From the NCBI RefSeq assembly GCF_000218565.1, contig NC_015684.1, forward strand, positions 930,001-994,000: a stretch of 64,000 nucleotides of DNA. Direction: 5' to 3'. Within the stretch, counting starts at the first letter, position 1. Each line of letters starts with the position of its first letter. Position numbers and translations under genes: made by a program. Origin of the DNA: Afipia carboxidovorans OM5 (GTDB lineage Bacteria; Pseudomonadota; Alphaproteobacteria; Rhizobiales; Xanthobacteraceae). Of this stretch, positions 1 to 7,501 are shown one piece after another. A model generated the notes under the pieces. That model worked only from the letters and a program-made list of their open reading frames with translations, was not told the DNA's origin and searched no databases.

Positions 1-217
1 CGACCGCGAGCGCAAGGTCGCCCTGCGTCATGCCGCTGCCGTCGTCGGTGATGACGATGCGCCGCCGTCCGCCGCCTTCGGTGAAGATATCGATGCGCGT
101 GCCGCCTGCGTCGATCGCGTTCTCGACGAGTTCCTTCACCGCGCTCGCGGGCCGCTCCACCACCTCGCCGGCGGCGATGCGGTTGACGATCTGTTCGGGC
201 AGTTGGCGGACGGGCAT
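1..217 (-). CDS. mutL: DNA mismatch repair protein MutL (N-terminal part, cut by window edge)
   Basis: Reading the minus strand from the ATG at 217 gives MPVRQLPEQIVNRIAAGEVV, then a segment ending SAVKELVENAIDAGG and ITDDGSGM. This is the hallmark N-terminus of MutL, with GHKL ATPase motif I (E..NAIDA) and motif II (DDGSGM). MutL links MutS mismatch recognition to strand incision and excision. Only about 72 codons lie in the window; the rest of the ATPase domain and the C-terminal dimerisation domain lie beyond base 1. The start is secure because the conserved start of the family begins at this ATG. Confidence 0.93.
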   Translation of the reverse strand, partial: MPVRQLPEQIVNRIAAGEVVERPASAVKELVENAIDAGGTRIDIFTEGGGRRRIVITDDGSGMTQGDLALAV

Positions 218-313
218 GGGAGCAGGCGACTCGTGAATGGGAGCCGAATGTAGGAAGTTTTGGCGGGGAACGCATCCCGCTCGCAGGCAGAAGGTCCAAT
301 TCCAGCGGCTTGT

Positions 314-361
314 CCTCACCTCTCCCCGTAAGAACGGGGCGAGGGAGCAGGGCAGGGAGAA
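314..361. repeat. Family A palindromic repeat (CTCTCCCC type), short copy
   Basis: A hairpin built on CCTCTCCCCG and CGGGGCGAGG lies between mutL and arfB and ends about 10 bases from the arfB stop. It is a short member of the family A repeats seen elsewhere in the window. Confidence 0.7.
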
Positions 362-370
362 AGCAGTTCC

Positions 371-787
371 TCAATCGTCGAACCGACCGCTGCGGCCGGC
401 CTTGACGTCGGAGCGGCGCTTCTTGCCTTCGAGGCGGCGCTTTTTCGAGCCGAGCGTCGGCTTGGTGGGGCGGCGCGGCTTCGGCCGTACCGCGGCTTCG
501 CGCAGAAGCACGAGCAGCCGCTCGATCGCATCGGCACGGTTGCGCTCCTGGGTACGGAAGCGCTGGGCGTGCAGCACCAGCACGCCGTCCTTGGTCATGC
601 GCTGACCCGCGAGCGTCTGCAGCCGCGTAAATGTATCGGGAGCCAGCGACAGGCGGCCGACATCAAGGCGCAACTGCGCCGCGGTCGAGAGCTTGTTGAC
701 GTTCTGCCCGCCCGGCCCGGAAGCGCGAACGAAGGAGATGTCGATGTCGCTCTCGTCGATGATGATGTCGCGCGTCACCCGGATCAT
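371..787 (-). CDS. arfB: Alternative ribosome-rescue peptidyl-tRNA hydrolase ArfB (YaeJ family)
   Basis: This 138-residue protein has the release-factor catalytic motif GPGGQNVNK, with GGQ at residues 26-28, and ends in a basic tail (about residues 103-135, rich in Lys and Arg, e.g. GSKKRRLEGKKRRS). That architecture is ArfB/YaeJ: the GGQ loop hydrolyses peptidyl-tRNA on ribosomes stalled without a stop codon, and the basic tail enters the empty mRNA channel. It lacks the codon-recognition domain of RF1/RF2, and its length matches the family (about 140 residues). It lies between two family A repeats with no obvious operon partner. Confidence 0.93.
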   Translation of the reverse strand: MIRVTRDIIIDESDIDISFVRASGPGGQNVNKLSTAAQLRLDVGRLSLAPDTFTRLQTLAGQRMTKDGVLVLHAQRFRTQERNRADAIERLLVLLREAAVRPKPRRPTKPTLGSKKRRLEGKKRRSDVKAGRSGRFDD

Positions 788-863
788 GGGCGAGGGATAG
801 CACAGCGCTCAAAGCGATGCGCGGGCTGAATATTTGGAGGTTTGATTTCGCGGCAATGTTTCC

Positions 864-922
864 TTCACCTCTCCCCACAGAAGGGCGTTTACGCCCGTCT
901 TCGACGGGCTATGGGGGAGAGG
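864..922. repeat. Family A repeat carrying the 33-bp nested module
   Basis: The CCTCTCCCC and GGGGAGAGG arms are separated by a 33-bp module at 881-913. The module itself contains overlapping stems: GGGCGT (883-888) with ACGCCC (891-896), and CCCGTC (894-899) with GACGGG (903-908). A 31/33 identical copy sits in another family A hairpin at 10652-10684, and inverted copies sit in family B hairpins at 44515-44547 and 5195-5228. Confidence 0.75.
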
Positions 923-964
923 TCGGCGCGCAGCGCCGGGTATGAATGACGCTAAGCCAATCCC

Positions 965-2314
965 CTAGTTCTTCATCGGCTTCGGCGCGGTGGCTTCTGC
1001 GGGCGGGCGGCCGACGCTGACGGTCAACAGCGGTTGGCCCCAGATTTTCTTGGCGACACGCTTGGCGTCGTCGAGCGTCACCGCATCAATGATCGCCGGG
1101 CGGCGGTCGAGGTAATCGATGCCGAGCTTGTCGAGCTGATATTGCACCAGCGCGCCCGCGAACTTGGTCGAGGAGTCGAGCGCCAGCATCTGCGAGCCCT
1201 TGAGGTAGGACTTCGCTTCGTCGAGCTCCTGCTGGGTCGGGCCCTCGTCGGCCATGCGCTTCAGTTCGGCGGCGATCCGCTCCACCGTCTCGTTCGCCTT
1301 GTCGGCGCGCGTTGCGGTGTTACCGAACATCAGCGAGGTCTTGTCCATCCACCACAGCGATTCCGAGACGGAGTAAGCGAGCCCGCGCTTCTCACGCACT
1401 TCGTGATAGAGCCGCGACGACAGCGAGCCGCCGCCCATGATGTGGTTGACAATATAAGCAGCCATAAAATCGGGATCGTCGCGCTTCAGCGCTGGCGTGC
1501 CGAACAGGATGGAAGTCTGCGGCACGTCGAGCGGCACCGCCACCTTCCCTGCACTGGTCGCGAGCGTCACCTGCGGTACTAAGGCGAGATCGCCCTTGGC
1601 CGGCAGCGCGCCGAAGGTCTTGTCGAGCAGTTTGCCCAGCGTGTCGGCATCGATGTCGCCGACGACGCCGACGGTCAGCCCGTCTCTGGCGAACGTCTTC
1701 TGCCGGTAGGCGCGCAGATCGTCGGCGCTAATCGTCGGGATGCTCTCGAGCGTACCGCGCGGCGAATGTGCGTAAGGATGGTTGGGGAAGCCCTCGGCGA
1801 AGAACCGATTGCTCGCGATCGGGCCCGGCGTCACCGACTCCCGGCGCAGGATCGAGATCGTCTGTGCACGCACGCGCTCCAGCGGCTCGGCGTCGAACCG
1901 CGGCGACGTCACCGCGAGGCGGACGAGATCGAACGCCTCGTCGCGGCTTTCCTTCAGCATCCGCAGCGAGCCGCGGATGTAGTCGCGCGTCACCGAGAAG
2001 CTGATCTGGATGGCGTTGCGATCGAGCCGCTCGTGATAGGCCTTGGAGTCGAGATCGCCCGCACCTTCATCGAGGTTGTCGGACATCAGTTGCGCGACGC
2101 CGGGCTTGTCGGCCGGGTCCTGCGCGCTGCCGCCGCGGAAGGCGAACTGCATCGCGACGAGCGGCACGGTTGCGTCCTGCACCAGCCAGGCCTCGATGCC
2201 GCCCGGCGAGATCACGCGCTGGATTTTGGCCGCGGCCTCTGCAGATGGCGCGAGGCCGAATGCGAGAAGCGCGCCCAGCGCAAGCGTGCGCATGAAAGGC
2301 GAAAAGATCGTCAC
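965..2314 (-). CDS. M16 family peptidase-like protein, non-catalytic partner
   Basis: This 449-residue exported protein has an N-terminal hydrophobic signal (about residues 8-28, ending SAEAAA) and two M16 (insulinase/processing-peptidase) halves. The zinc motif HxxEH is absent: the aligned region reads GVAQLMSDNLDEG. The C-terminal half keeps the R/Y substrate-binding pair in REKRGLAYSVSES. This is the pattern of the non-catalytic subunit of a paired M16B protease, analogous to alpha-MPP with beta-MPP. It follows the catalytic paralogue with a 4-base overlap, so the two are probably co-translated and form a periplasmic heterodimer. The substrate is unknown. Confidence 0.88.
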   Translation of the reverse strand: MTIFSPFMRTLALGALLAFGLAPSAEAAAKIQRVISPGGIEAWLVQDATVPLVAMQFAFRGGSAQDPADKPGVAQLMSDNLDEGAGDLDSKAYHERLDRNAIQISFSVTRDYIRGSLRMLKESRDEAFDLVRLAVTSPRFDAEPLERVRAQTISILRRESVTPGPIASNRFFAEGFPNHPYAHSPRGTLESIPTISADDLRAYRQKTFARDGLTVGVVGDIDADTLGKLLDKTFGALPAKGDLALVPQVTLATSAGKVAVPLDVPQTSILFGTPALKRDDPDFMAAYIVNHIMGGGSLSSRLYHEVREKRGLAYSVSESLWWMDKTSLMFGNTATRADKANETVERIAAELKRMADEGPTQQELDEAKSYLKGSQMLALDSSTKFAGALVQYQLDKLGIDYLDRRPAIIDAVTLDDAKRVAKKIWGQPLLTVSVGRPPAEATAPKPMKN

Positions 2315-3723
2315 GAGCGTTTCTCCTCGTGCGCGGGCGCTTCCTTGATGAGATAGCCGGTCGCGGAGCGCTTCTTGTCGAGCCAGCGCCGCGCGGCGTC
2401 GCTCACCTGCGCTGCCGTCACCGCGCGAATGCGGTCGGGCCAGCTTTGAATGTCGGCCGCGGTAAGGCCGACGGTGATCGCCGCGCCATACCAGCGTGCC
2501 ATCGTGCTCTGGCTGTCGCGCGCGTAAACCGACTCCGCGATCAGCTGCGTCTTGGCGCGCTCGAGATCTTCGGCAGGCACCGGGTTCTTCGCGACCGTAT
2601 CGATCACCTTGTCGATCGCCACCTCGACCTGCTCGAAGGTGACGCCGGGTCTCGGCGAAGCCGCGACGCCGAACTGGGCCGGATCGATCGCCGTTCCCTG
2701 GTACCAGGCGTTGGCGCTGATCGCGATCTTCTGCTCGATCGCAAGCGCGCGGAACAGATAGCCGTTCATGCCGCCGCCCATCAGTTGCGCCAGCACCTCC
2801 AGCGCCTCGCTCTCGGTCGCGGCGGCGGTCACCGCCGACGGCACGAGATAAAGCCGGCGCAGGCTCGGCTGTTCGACGCGCGGATCAGCAAGCGTTACGG
2901 TGCGCGGACCTGCCGGCGGCGGCTCCTGCGGGCGGATGCGCTTGGCCGGAATCGCAGGCTGCGGCGCGACCTTGCCGTAGGTCGCTTCGATCATCGGGCG
3001 CAGGTCGTCGACGGTGACGTCGCCCGCGACGACGAGGGTTGCGTTGTTCGGCGCGTAATGGCGGCGATAGAACTCGAGCGCGTCCTCGCGGTTCAGCTTC
3101 TCGATCTCCGCGCGCCAGCCGATCACCGGGCGGCCATAGGGATGGTTGAGATAGAGCGCCGCCATGATCTGTTCGGTGAGGCGCGCGTCGGGGCTGTTGG
3201 CAACGCGCATGTTGTATTCTTCCAGCACGACGTCGCGCTCGGGCAGCACGTTCTCGTCCTTGAGGATGAGCCCGGTCATGCGGTCGGATTCGAAATCCAT
3301 CATCAGCGCGAGCTTGTCACGCGGCACGCTCTGGTAATAGCCGGTGTAATCGTACGAGGTGAAAGCGTTCTCGCTGCCGCCGACCCGCACCACGCTCTGC
3401 GAGAACTGACCGACGGGATGCTGCGCGGTGCCCTTGAACATCAAATGTTCGAGAAAATGCGCGAGGCCGGATTTGCCCGGCGTCTCGTCGGCGGAGCCAA
3501 CCTTGTACCAGATCATCTGGGTCACGGTCGGCGTGCGGTGATCGGGAATGACCACGACCTGAAGGCCGTTGGCGAGCGTGAAGGTCGCGGGCTGGCCCGG
3601 TGCCGTGGACGCGGTCTGAGCGAGCGCAGGCTTGAGCGGGGACCACGAGGCGGTGAGGGCGGTGGCCGTCAGTGCGAGGCCGCGTAGCGCCGTGCGTCGG
3701 GATATGTTTTTGAGATCGCGCAT
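2311..3723 (-). CDS. M16 family zinc metallopeptidase, catalytic partner
   Basis: This 470-residue protein carries the inverted zinc motif HFLEH at 89-93 (ligands H89 and H93, catalytic E92), with the expected third ligand in VVLEEYNM near E168/E169. The N-terminus has SRRTALRG followed by a hydrophobic stretch ending KPALAQ, which looks like a twin-arginine signal, so export of a folded metalloprotein by Tat is plausible. It precedes the non-catalytic paralogue with a 4-base overlap. The pair lies in the neighbourhood of lspA, an arrangement familiar in alphaproteobacteria. Its physiological substrate cannot be read from the sequence. Confidence 0.9.
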   Translation of the reverse strand: MRDLKNISRRTALRGLALTATALTASWSPLKPALAQTASTAPGQPATFTLANGLQVVVIPDHRTPTVTQMIWYKVGSADETPGKSGLAHFLEHLMFKGTAQHPVGQFSQSVVRVGGSENAFTSYDYTGYYQSVPRDKLALMMDFESDRMTGLILKDENVLPERDVVLEEYNMRVANSPDARLTEQIMAALYLNHPYGRPVIGWRAEIEKLNREDALEFYRRHYAPNNATLVVAGDVTVDDLRPMIEATYGKVAPQPAIPAKRIRPQEPPPAGPRTVTLADPRVEQPSLRRLYLVPSAVTAAATESEALEVLAQLMGGGMNGYLFRALAIEQKIAISANAWYQGTAIDPAQFGVAASPRPGVTFEQVEVAIDKVIDTVAKNPVPAEDLERAKTQLIAESVYARDSQSTMARWYGAAITVGLTAADIQSWPDRIRAVTAAQVSDAARRWLDKKRSATGYLIKEAPAHEEKRS

Positions 3724-3851
3724 GATCCGATCAGGACTCCGAAAAGACGGCGAAGGGCAATCTCGACCGACTGCCCGGATGGCGGAACCATGCGCGTATT
3801 TAAAGCGGCGCCGCTCGTCTGCAAAGGCGAGAGCGGCGACATGGACGATCT

Positions 3852-4574
3852 TTAATTGCCGCCCTTGTCGAACAGCGGGTTGTACGGAGTCTGCGTTTTG
3901 CTCTCCGCAGGCCCCGCGCCATAGGCGTAGCTCGCAGACGGCGTCTGATAACCCGCGGGTGGCTGCGTCAGTTCGCTGCGCTCGGGCTCGCTGGTGAACT
4001 TCGCGGTCTCTTCCTTGCCCGCACCGAACAGGTCCGAGATCATGCTGTTCTTGAAGCCGAGCTGCGACGGGCTCAGGATGTAGCTGGTATTGTCGACGCC
4101 GGGGCGATCGTCGTTCATGACGCCTGCGCGCCTCTTGGTCGACGGCCGCTTGGCGAGTTCGCTCGGCATCAAAGGCCGCTTGGCGATATCCGGATCGACG
4201 CCCGGCTTGCGGGCTTCTTCGATGGCTTGCTTGCGCGCCAGAACGTCGGGGTCCTTGGGCCAGTTCGCGGCTTCAGGCGAGGACTTCGACGCGGGCGGCG
4301 GCAGATCGAGCTTGGAGGGGATTACGAGCGGGGAGCGTTCGCGATATTCGATGCCGCGGCTGTTTTCGACGTTCTTGCCGCCGAGGCCGGTGAGCAGGCC
4401 GTCGATCAGCTTCTGTTCGAACGAGCGCTCCGGCAGCACTTCATCGTCGTCATCGGCGTGGGCGACGCTGCCTGCGACAAGAAGCGTCACGGCGCACGCG
4501 GCGCCTGCGAGCCTGATGGCGCGCAGCAAGACGGCCTTGGCGGTGGAAGTGTCATCGGAACGCAGAAAGGTCAT
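3852..4574 (-). CDS. Exported proline-rich protein between lspA and the M16 pair (possibly DUF3035/BamF-like)
   Basis: About 240 residues from the ATG at 4574, preceded by GGACGGATCACA; a further in-frame ATG lies at 4622. A hydrophobic segment ending in GSVAHA is a typical Sec signal. The mature part starts with an acidic run, contains RSPLVIPSKLDLPPP, and is otherwise polar and probably extended. The phrase APLVIPPdF.LrPP is typical of DUF3035 proteins, including BamF lipoproteins of the outer-membrane assembly complex, which often follow lspA in alphaproteobacteria. The resemblance here is short, and no lipobox Cys is visible, so the BamF link is a suggestion from motif and position only. 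Confidence 0.65.
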   Translation of the reverse strand: MTFLRSDDTSTAKAVLLRAIRLAGAACAVTLLVAGSVAHADDDDEVLPERSFEQKLIDGLLTGLGGKNVENSRGIEYRERSPLVIPSKLDLPPPASKSSPEAANWPKDPDVLARKQAIEEARKPGVDPDIAKRPLMPSELAKRPSTKRRAGVMNDDRPGVDNTSYILSPSQLGFKNSMISDLFGAGKEETAKFTSEPERSELTQPPAGYQTPSASYAYGAGPAESKTQTPYNPLFDKGGN

Positions 4575-4658
4575 TGTGATCCGTCCGGCTTTCGACAGGA
4601 AATATGGCGACAGCGCAGTCACTTAAAGCGTCTGGCAGCCGGGAGCGTATATCGCCGT

Positions 4659-5159
4659 TTATCGGGGCGTTTTTGCGGCGGCAGGCGCGACCAGTGAGTC
4701 ATATAGCAGGGCGGCGACACCGGCAACAATCGCCGCGTCGGCAAGGTTAAACACATACCAGCTATAGGTTTTTCCGCCGATGGCGATGTGGAACAGGGCG
4801 AAGTCCACCACCGCGCCATAGGCGATGCGGTCGATCGCGTTGCCGATCGCCCCGCCGATGATGAGCCCGAGCCCGATCACCGCGAGGCGGGTCTGCGAGC
4901 GTGACATCCACACCCCGAGCAGGATCACGGCGATGATCTTGCCCATCAGCAGCAGCGTCTGGCCGAACGAGCCCGTATCCTGAAACCAGCCGTAGCTGAT
5001 GCCGGTATTCCACGCGAGCACGAGATCGAAGAACGGCGTCACCCGCACCATGCCGCGCCGGCCGATGTCGAAGACATACAGCAGCCATAGCTTGGACGCC
5101 TGATCGAGGATCAGCGCGCTGGCCGCGGCAATCAGTCCGGAGCGGAGCAGGGGGGACAT
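4659..5159 (-). CDS. lspA: Lipoprotein signal peptidase (signal peptidase II)
   Basis: This 166-residue protein with four predicted membrane helices carries the conserved blocks GNAIDRIAYGAVVDF and FNLADAAI. The catalytic aspartates by family alignment are D118 (VVDF) and D140 (FNLAD). LspA cleaves the signal peptide of diacylglyceryl-modified prolipoproteins in the inner membrane. The upstream enzyme Lgt is encoded at 43144-44004. The length is typical. It leads the minus-strand group with the exported protein and the M16 pair. Confidence 0.95.
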   Translation of the reverse strand: MSPLLRSGLIAAASALILDQASKLWLLYVFDIGRRGMVRVTPFFDLVLAWNTGISYGWFQDTGSFGQTLLLMGKIIAVILLGVWMSRSQTRLAVIGLGLIIGGAIGNAIDRIAYGAVVDFALFHIAIGGKTYSWYVFNLADAAIVAGVAALLYDSLVAPAAAKTPR

Positions 5160-5182
5160 CAGGCTACCTGTCTCAAGTCTAC

Positions 5183-5302
5183 GTCATGGCCGGACATAGC
5201 CCGTCGAAAGAGGGGTGTGAACGCCCTTTTGTCCCAGCGATCCGCGTCTTTGCCGAACCTACCAACAGGCGTGGGAGCCCGCAACGCGTGCGGGCATGAT
5301 GA
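5183..5302. repeat. Family B palindromic repeat with diverged nested module
   Basis: The block begins GTCATGGCCGGA and ends GCGTGCGGGCATGATG, matching the two ends of family B copies at 14615 and 52496. A diverged inverted copy of the 33-bp module lies at 5195-5228. The block occupies the region where the open frame of the downstream TonB receptor begins, so the first codons of that frame (from 5217) are repeat-derived and not genuine receptor sequence. Confidence 0.65.
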
Positions 5303-7409
5303 AAAAGAACGGCCAGTTATCCCCACCCGCCGCGGCATCTCGCCTCATACGCCCTGCGCTTGTGGTCGGTCTGGAATCGTTATATCCGAAGAAATATATC
5401 GAAAAACGAAGCAAGTTGCGTCCGGCACCGGTGTCGGCGGCTCCACCATTACCCGCGAGGAAAACTGGATCTTCGACAAGCAGACGCTCGATCAGGCGGT
5501 GAACATGGTGCCGGGCGTGGTCAGCACGTTCGATTCCAACGGCCGCCGCAACGAGAGCGATATCTTCGTGCGCGGCTTCGGCCGCTGGCAGGTGCCGCTG
5601 ATGATCGACGGCGTGCGCGTCTATCTGCCCGCCGACAACCGGCTCGATTTCAGCCGCTTCCTGACCAGCGATATCTCCGAAATCCAGATCAGCAAGGGCT
5701 ATGCCTCGGTGCTCGACGGCCCCGGCGCGATGGGCGGCGCGATCAATCTCGTCTCGCGCAAGCCGGTGAAGCCGTTCGAGGCCGAGTACAGCGCCGGCAC
5801 CGCGTTCGACAATCGCGGCTCGTTCCAGGGCTGGGAAACCTACGGCAGGCTCGGTACCCGCCAGGAGAACTTCTACCTGCAAGGCAGCGCCGGCTATCTC
5901 GATCGGGACTTCTGGTCGCTGTCGCGCGACTATAAGCCGTTCCCGGCGCAGGGTGCCTATCAGGGATCGCTCGAGGACGGCGGCCGCCGCATCGGCTCCG
6001 ATTCCCGCGACTGGCGCATCAACGCCAAGGTCGGCTTCACGCCCAACGCCACCGACGAATACACCATCAACTTCATCAAGCAGGAAGGCAAGAAGGGCGC
6101 GCCGCTCAACGTCTACACCAATCCGTTGCAGCCGCCGAACAGCTATTGGCGCTGGCCGGTGTGGAACATCCAGAATCTATCGTTCCTGTCGCACACTCAG
6201 GTTGGCGACGCCTCGTACCTCAAGACCAAGCTCTACTACAACACGTTCGACAACGTGCTCTCCGCCTACGATAACATCAGCTACACGACGCAGTCGGCGG
6301 ACGGCCGCTTCGACAGTTACTACAAGGACAACGCGAAAGGCGGTTCGGTCGAGGTCGGCACACGGCTGATCCCGATGAACACGCTGAAGGGGGCGTTCCA
6401 CTATCGCGAGGATACCCACGTCGAGTGGAATCACAACCAGCCGACCCTACCGTCGGGGGGCTCTGTCGAGCCGAAGCAGACTCAGGGACAGACGACGTGG
6501 TCGGTCGCAGCGGAAAATACCTTCCACGTCAGGCCGAACTTCGATCTGGTCGGCGGCATCAGCTACGATAAATACTGGGTCGGCAGGGCCGAGGAATGGA
6601 ATAGCGGCGGCGGCTTCATCTATGAATATCCCAAGGGCGGCTCCGACGCCTTCAACTGGCAGACGGCGGCGATCTGGCGCTACAGCGAGGTCGCGCAGCT
6701 TTACGCCAGCATCTCCGATCGCGCCCGCTTTCCGGTGCTGTTCGAGCTTTACAGCACGCGCTTCGGCACCGCGACGCCGAACCCGAATCTCGGCCCCGAG
6801 CGCGCGACGAACTACGAGCTCGGCTGGAAGGGTCGCGTCACGCCCGACCTGCAAGGCACGGCCGCGATCTTCTACAGCGACGTGCGCGACATGATCCAGA
6901 CCGTGCAGCTTCCCGACAGCACCACGCAGACGCAGAATGTCGGCGACGGTCATTTCTACGGCTTCGAGGTCTCGGCTGAGAAGCAACTGTTGCCGCAGCT
7001 TGCGATCGGCGGCAACTACACCTTCATCCGTCGCACCATCAAGGACCCGTTGCAGCCCAATTTGCAGGCGACCGGCGTGCCGTCCCACAAGGCATTCCTT
7101 TATGCCTCGTGGCAGCCGATCGATCGGTTCACCGTCACGCCGAGCCTGGAGCTTGCCAGCGACCGTTGGAGCGATGTGAACGTTGGCACGAACGCGGCGA
7201 ACCAGGCGGTGCGCGACGTTTTCCCGAACGGTGGCTATATCCGCACCGGGGCCTACACGCTCCTCAACGTCAACCTCAATTACAAGTTCAACGAGAATTT
7301 CGAGGTGTCCGGCGGCGTGAAGAACATCCTCGACGACAATTACGAACTGGCCTGGGGCCTGCCGCAGGCCGGCCGCACCTTCTACGCCAAAGCCCGTGCG
7401 ACGTTCTGA
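5217..7409 (+). CDS. TonB-dependent outer-membrane receptor, apparently 5'-truncated (no signal peptide)
   Basis: From about residue 64 the frame is a standard TonB-dependent receptor: a plug domain (ASGTGVGGSTITREEN, VNMVPGVVSTFDSNGRR, DIFVRGFGRWQVPLMIDGVR, GAMGGAINLVSRKP), then a 22-strand-type barrel ending NILDDNYELAW and a terminal Phe (ARATF), the signal for Bam insertion. The first 60 residues are not receptor-like: there is no signal peptide or clear TonB box, and they are encoded by a family B repeat and by a ModE-box-like dyad at 5376-5403. Between that dyad and the Met of NMVPGVV there is no in-frame ATG, GTG or TTG. The likeliest reading is a deletion that removed the 5'UTR, start codon and signal sequence. 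The rest of the frame is undamaged. The ligand is unknown; the dyad hints at molybdenum-linked control. Confidence 0.8.
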   Translation: MNALLSQRSASLPNLPTGVGARNACGHDEKERPVIPTRRGISPHTPCACGRSGIVISEEIYRKTKQVASGTGVGGSTITREENWIFDKQTLDQAVNMVPGVVSTFDSNGRRNESDIFVRGFGRWQVPLMIDGVRVYLPADNRLDFSRFLTSDISEIQISKGYASVLDGPGAMGGAINLVSRKPVKPFEAEYSAGTAFDNRGSFQGWETYGRLGTRQENFYLQGSAGYLDRDFWSLSRDYKPFPAQGAYQGSLEDGGRRIGSDSRDWRINAKVGFTPNATDEYTINFIKQEGKKGAPLNVYTNPLQPPNSYWRWPVWNIQNLSFLSHTQVGDASYLKTKLYYNTFDNVLSAYDNISYTTQSADGRFDSYYKDNAKGGSVEVGTRLIPMNTLKGAFHYREDTHVEWNHNQPTLPSGGSVEPKQTQGQTTWSVAAENTFHVRPNFDLVGGISYDKYWVGRAEEWNSGGGFIYEYPKGGSDAFNWQTAAIWRYSEVAQLYASISDRARFPVLFELYSTRFGTATPNPNLGPERATNYELGWKGRVTPDLQGTAAIFYSDVRDMIQTVQLPDSTTQTQNVGDGHFYGFEVSAEKQLLPQLAIGGNYTFIRRTIKDPLQPNLQATGVPSHKAFLYASWQPIDRFTVTPSLELASDRWSDVNVGTNAANQAVRDVFPNGGYIRTGAYTLLNVNLNYKFNENFEVSGGVKNILDDNYELAWGLPQAGRTFYAKARATF
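5376..5403 (+). promoter_or_regulatory. Candidate ModE-type molybdate box
   Basis: Arms ATCGTTATATC (5376-5386) and AATATATCGAA (5393-5403) are separated by exactly six bases. The ModE consensus from enterobacteria, as remembered, is ATCGCTATATA, six bases, TATATAACGAT. About 17 of 22 arm positions agree, and the TATAT cores form a near-perfect dyad (CGTTATAT with ATATATCG). It lies just before the TonB receptor plug sequence. ModE-family proteins bind such sites when molybdate is plentiful. Whether this is a live operator is inference. Confidence 0.45.
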
Positions 7410-7441
7410 TGCGATAATCTGATCGGACCCGTACTTGCCCT

Positions 7442-7474
7442 CGTCATGCCCGCGTTGTCAGCGCGGGCATCGGG
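7442..7474. repeat. Family B-type short palindrome
   Basis: GTCATGCCCGCG and CGCGGGCATCGG form a hairpin between the convergent TonB receptor and ileS genes. It may double as a transcription end for either gene, though no T-run follows. Confidence 0.5.
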
Positions 7475-7501
7475 TGCGGTGCGGGCCATCGCACATCGCC
7501 G

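Noticed and set aside
2329..3687. 452-residue open frame on the plus strand
   Set aside because: Antisense to the M16 peptidase with HFLEH.
5296..5502. Alternative N-terminal frame for the TonB receptor in another phase
   Set aside because: It does not encode a signal peptide or plug sequence, so a simple frameshift cannot supply the missing start.
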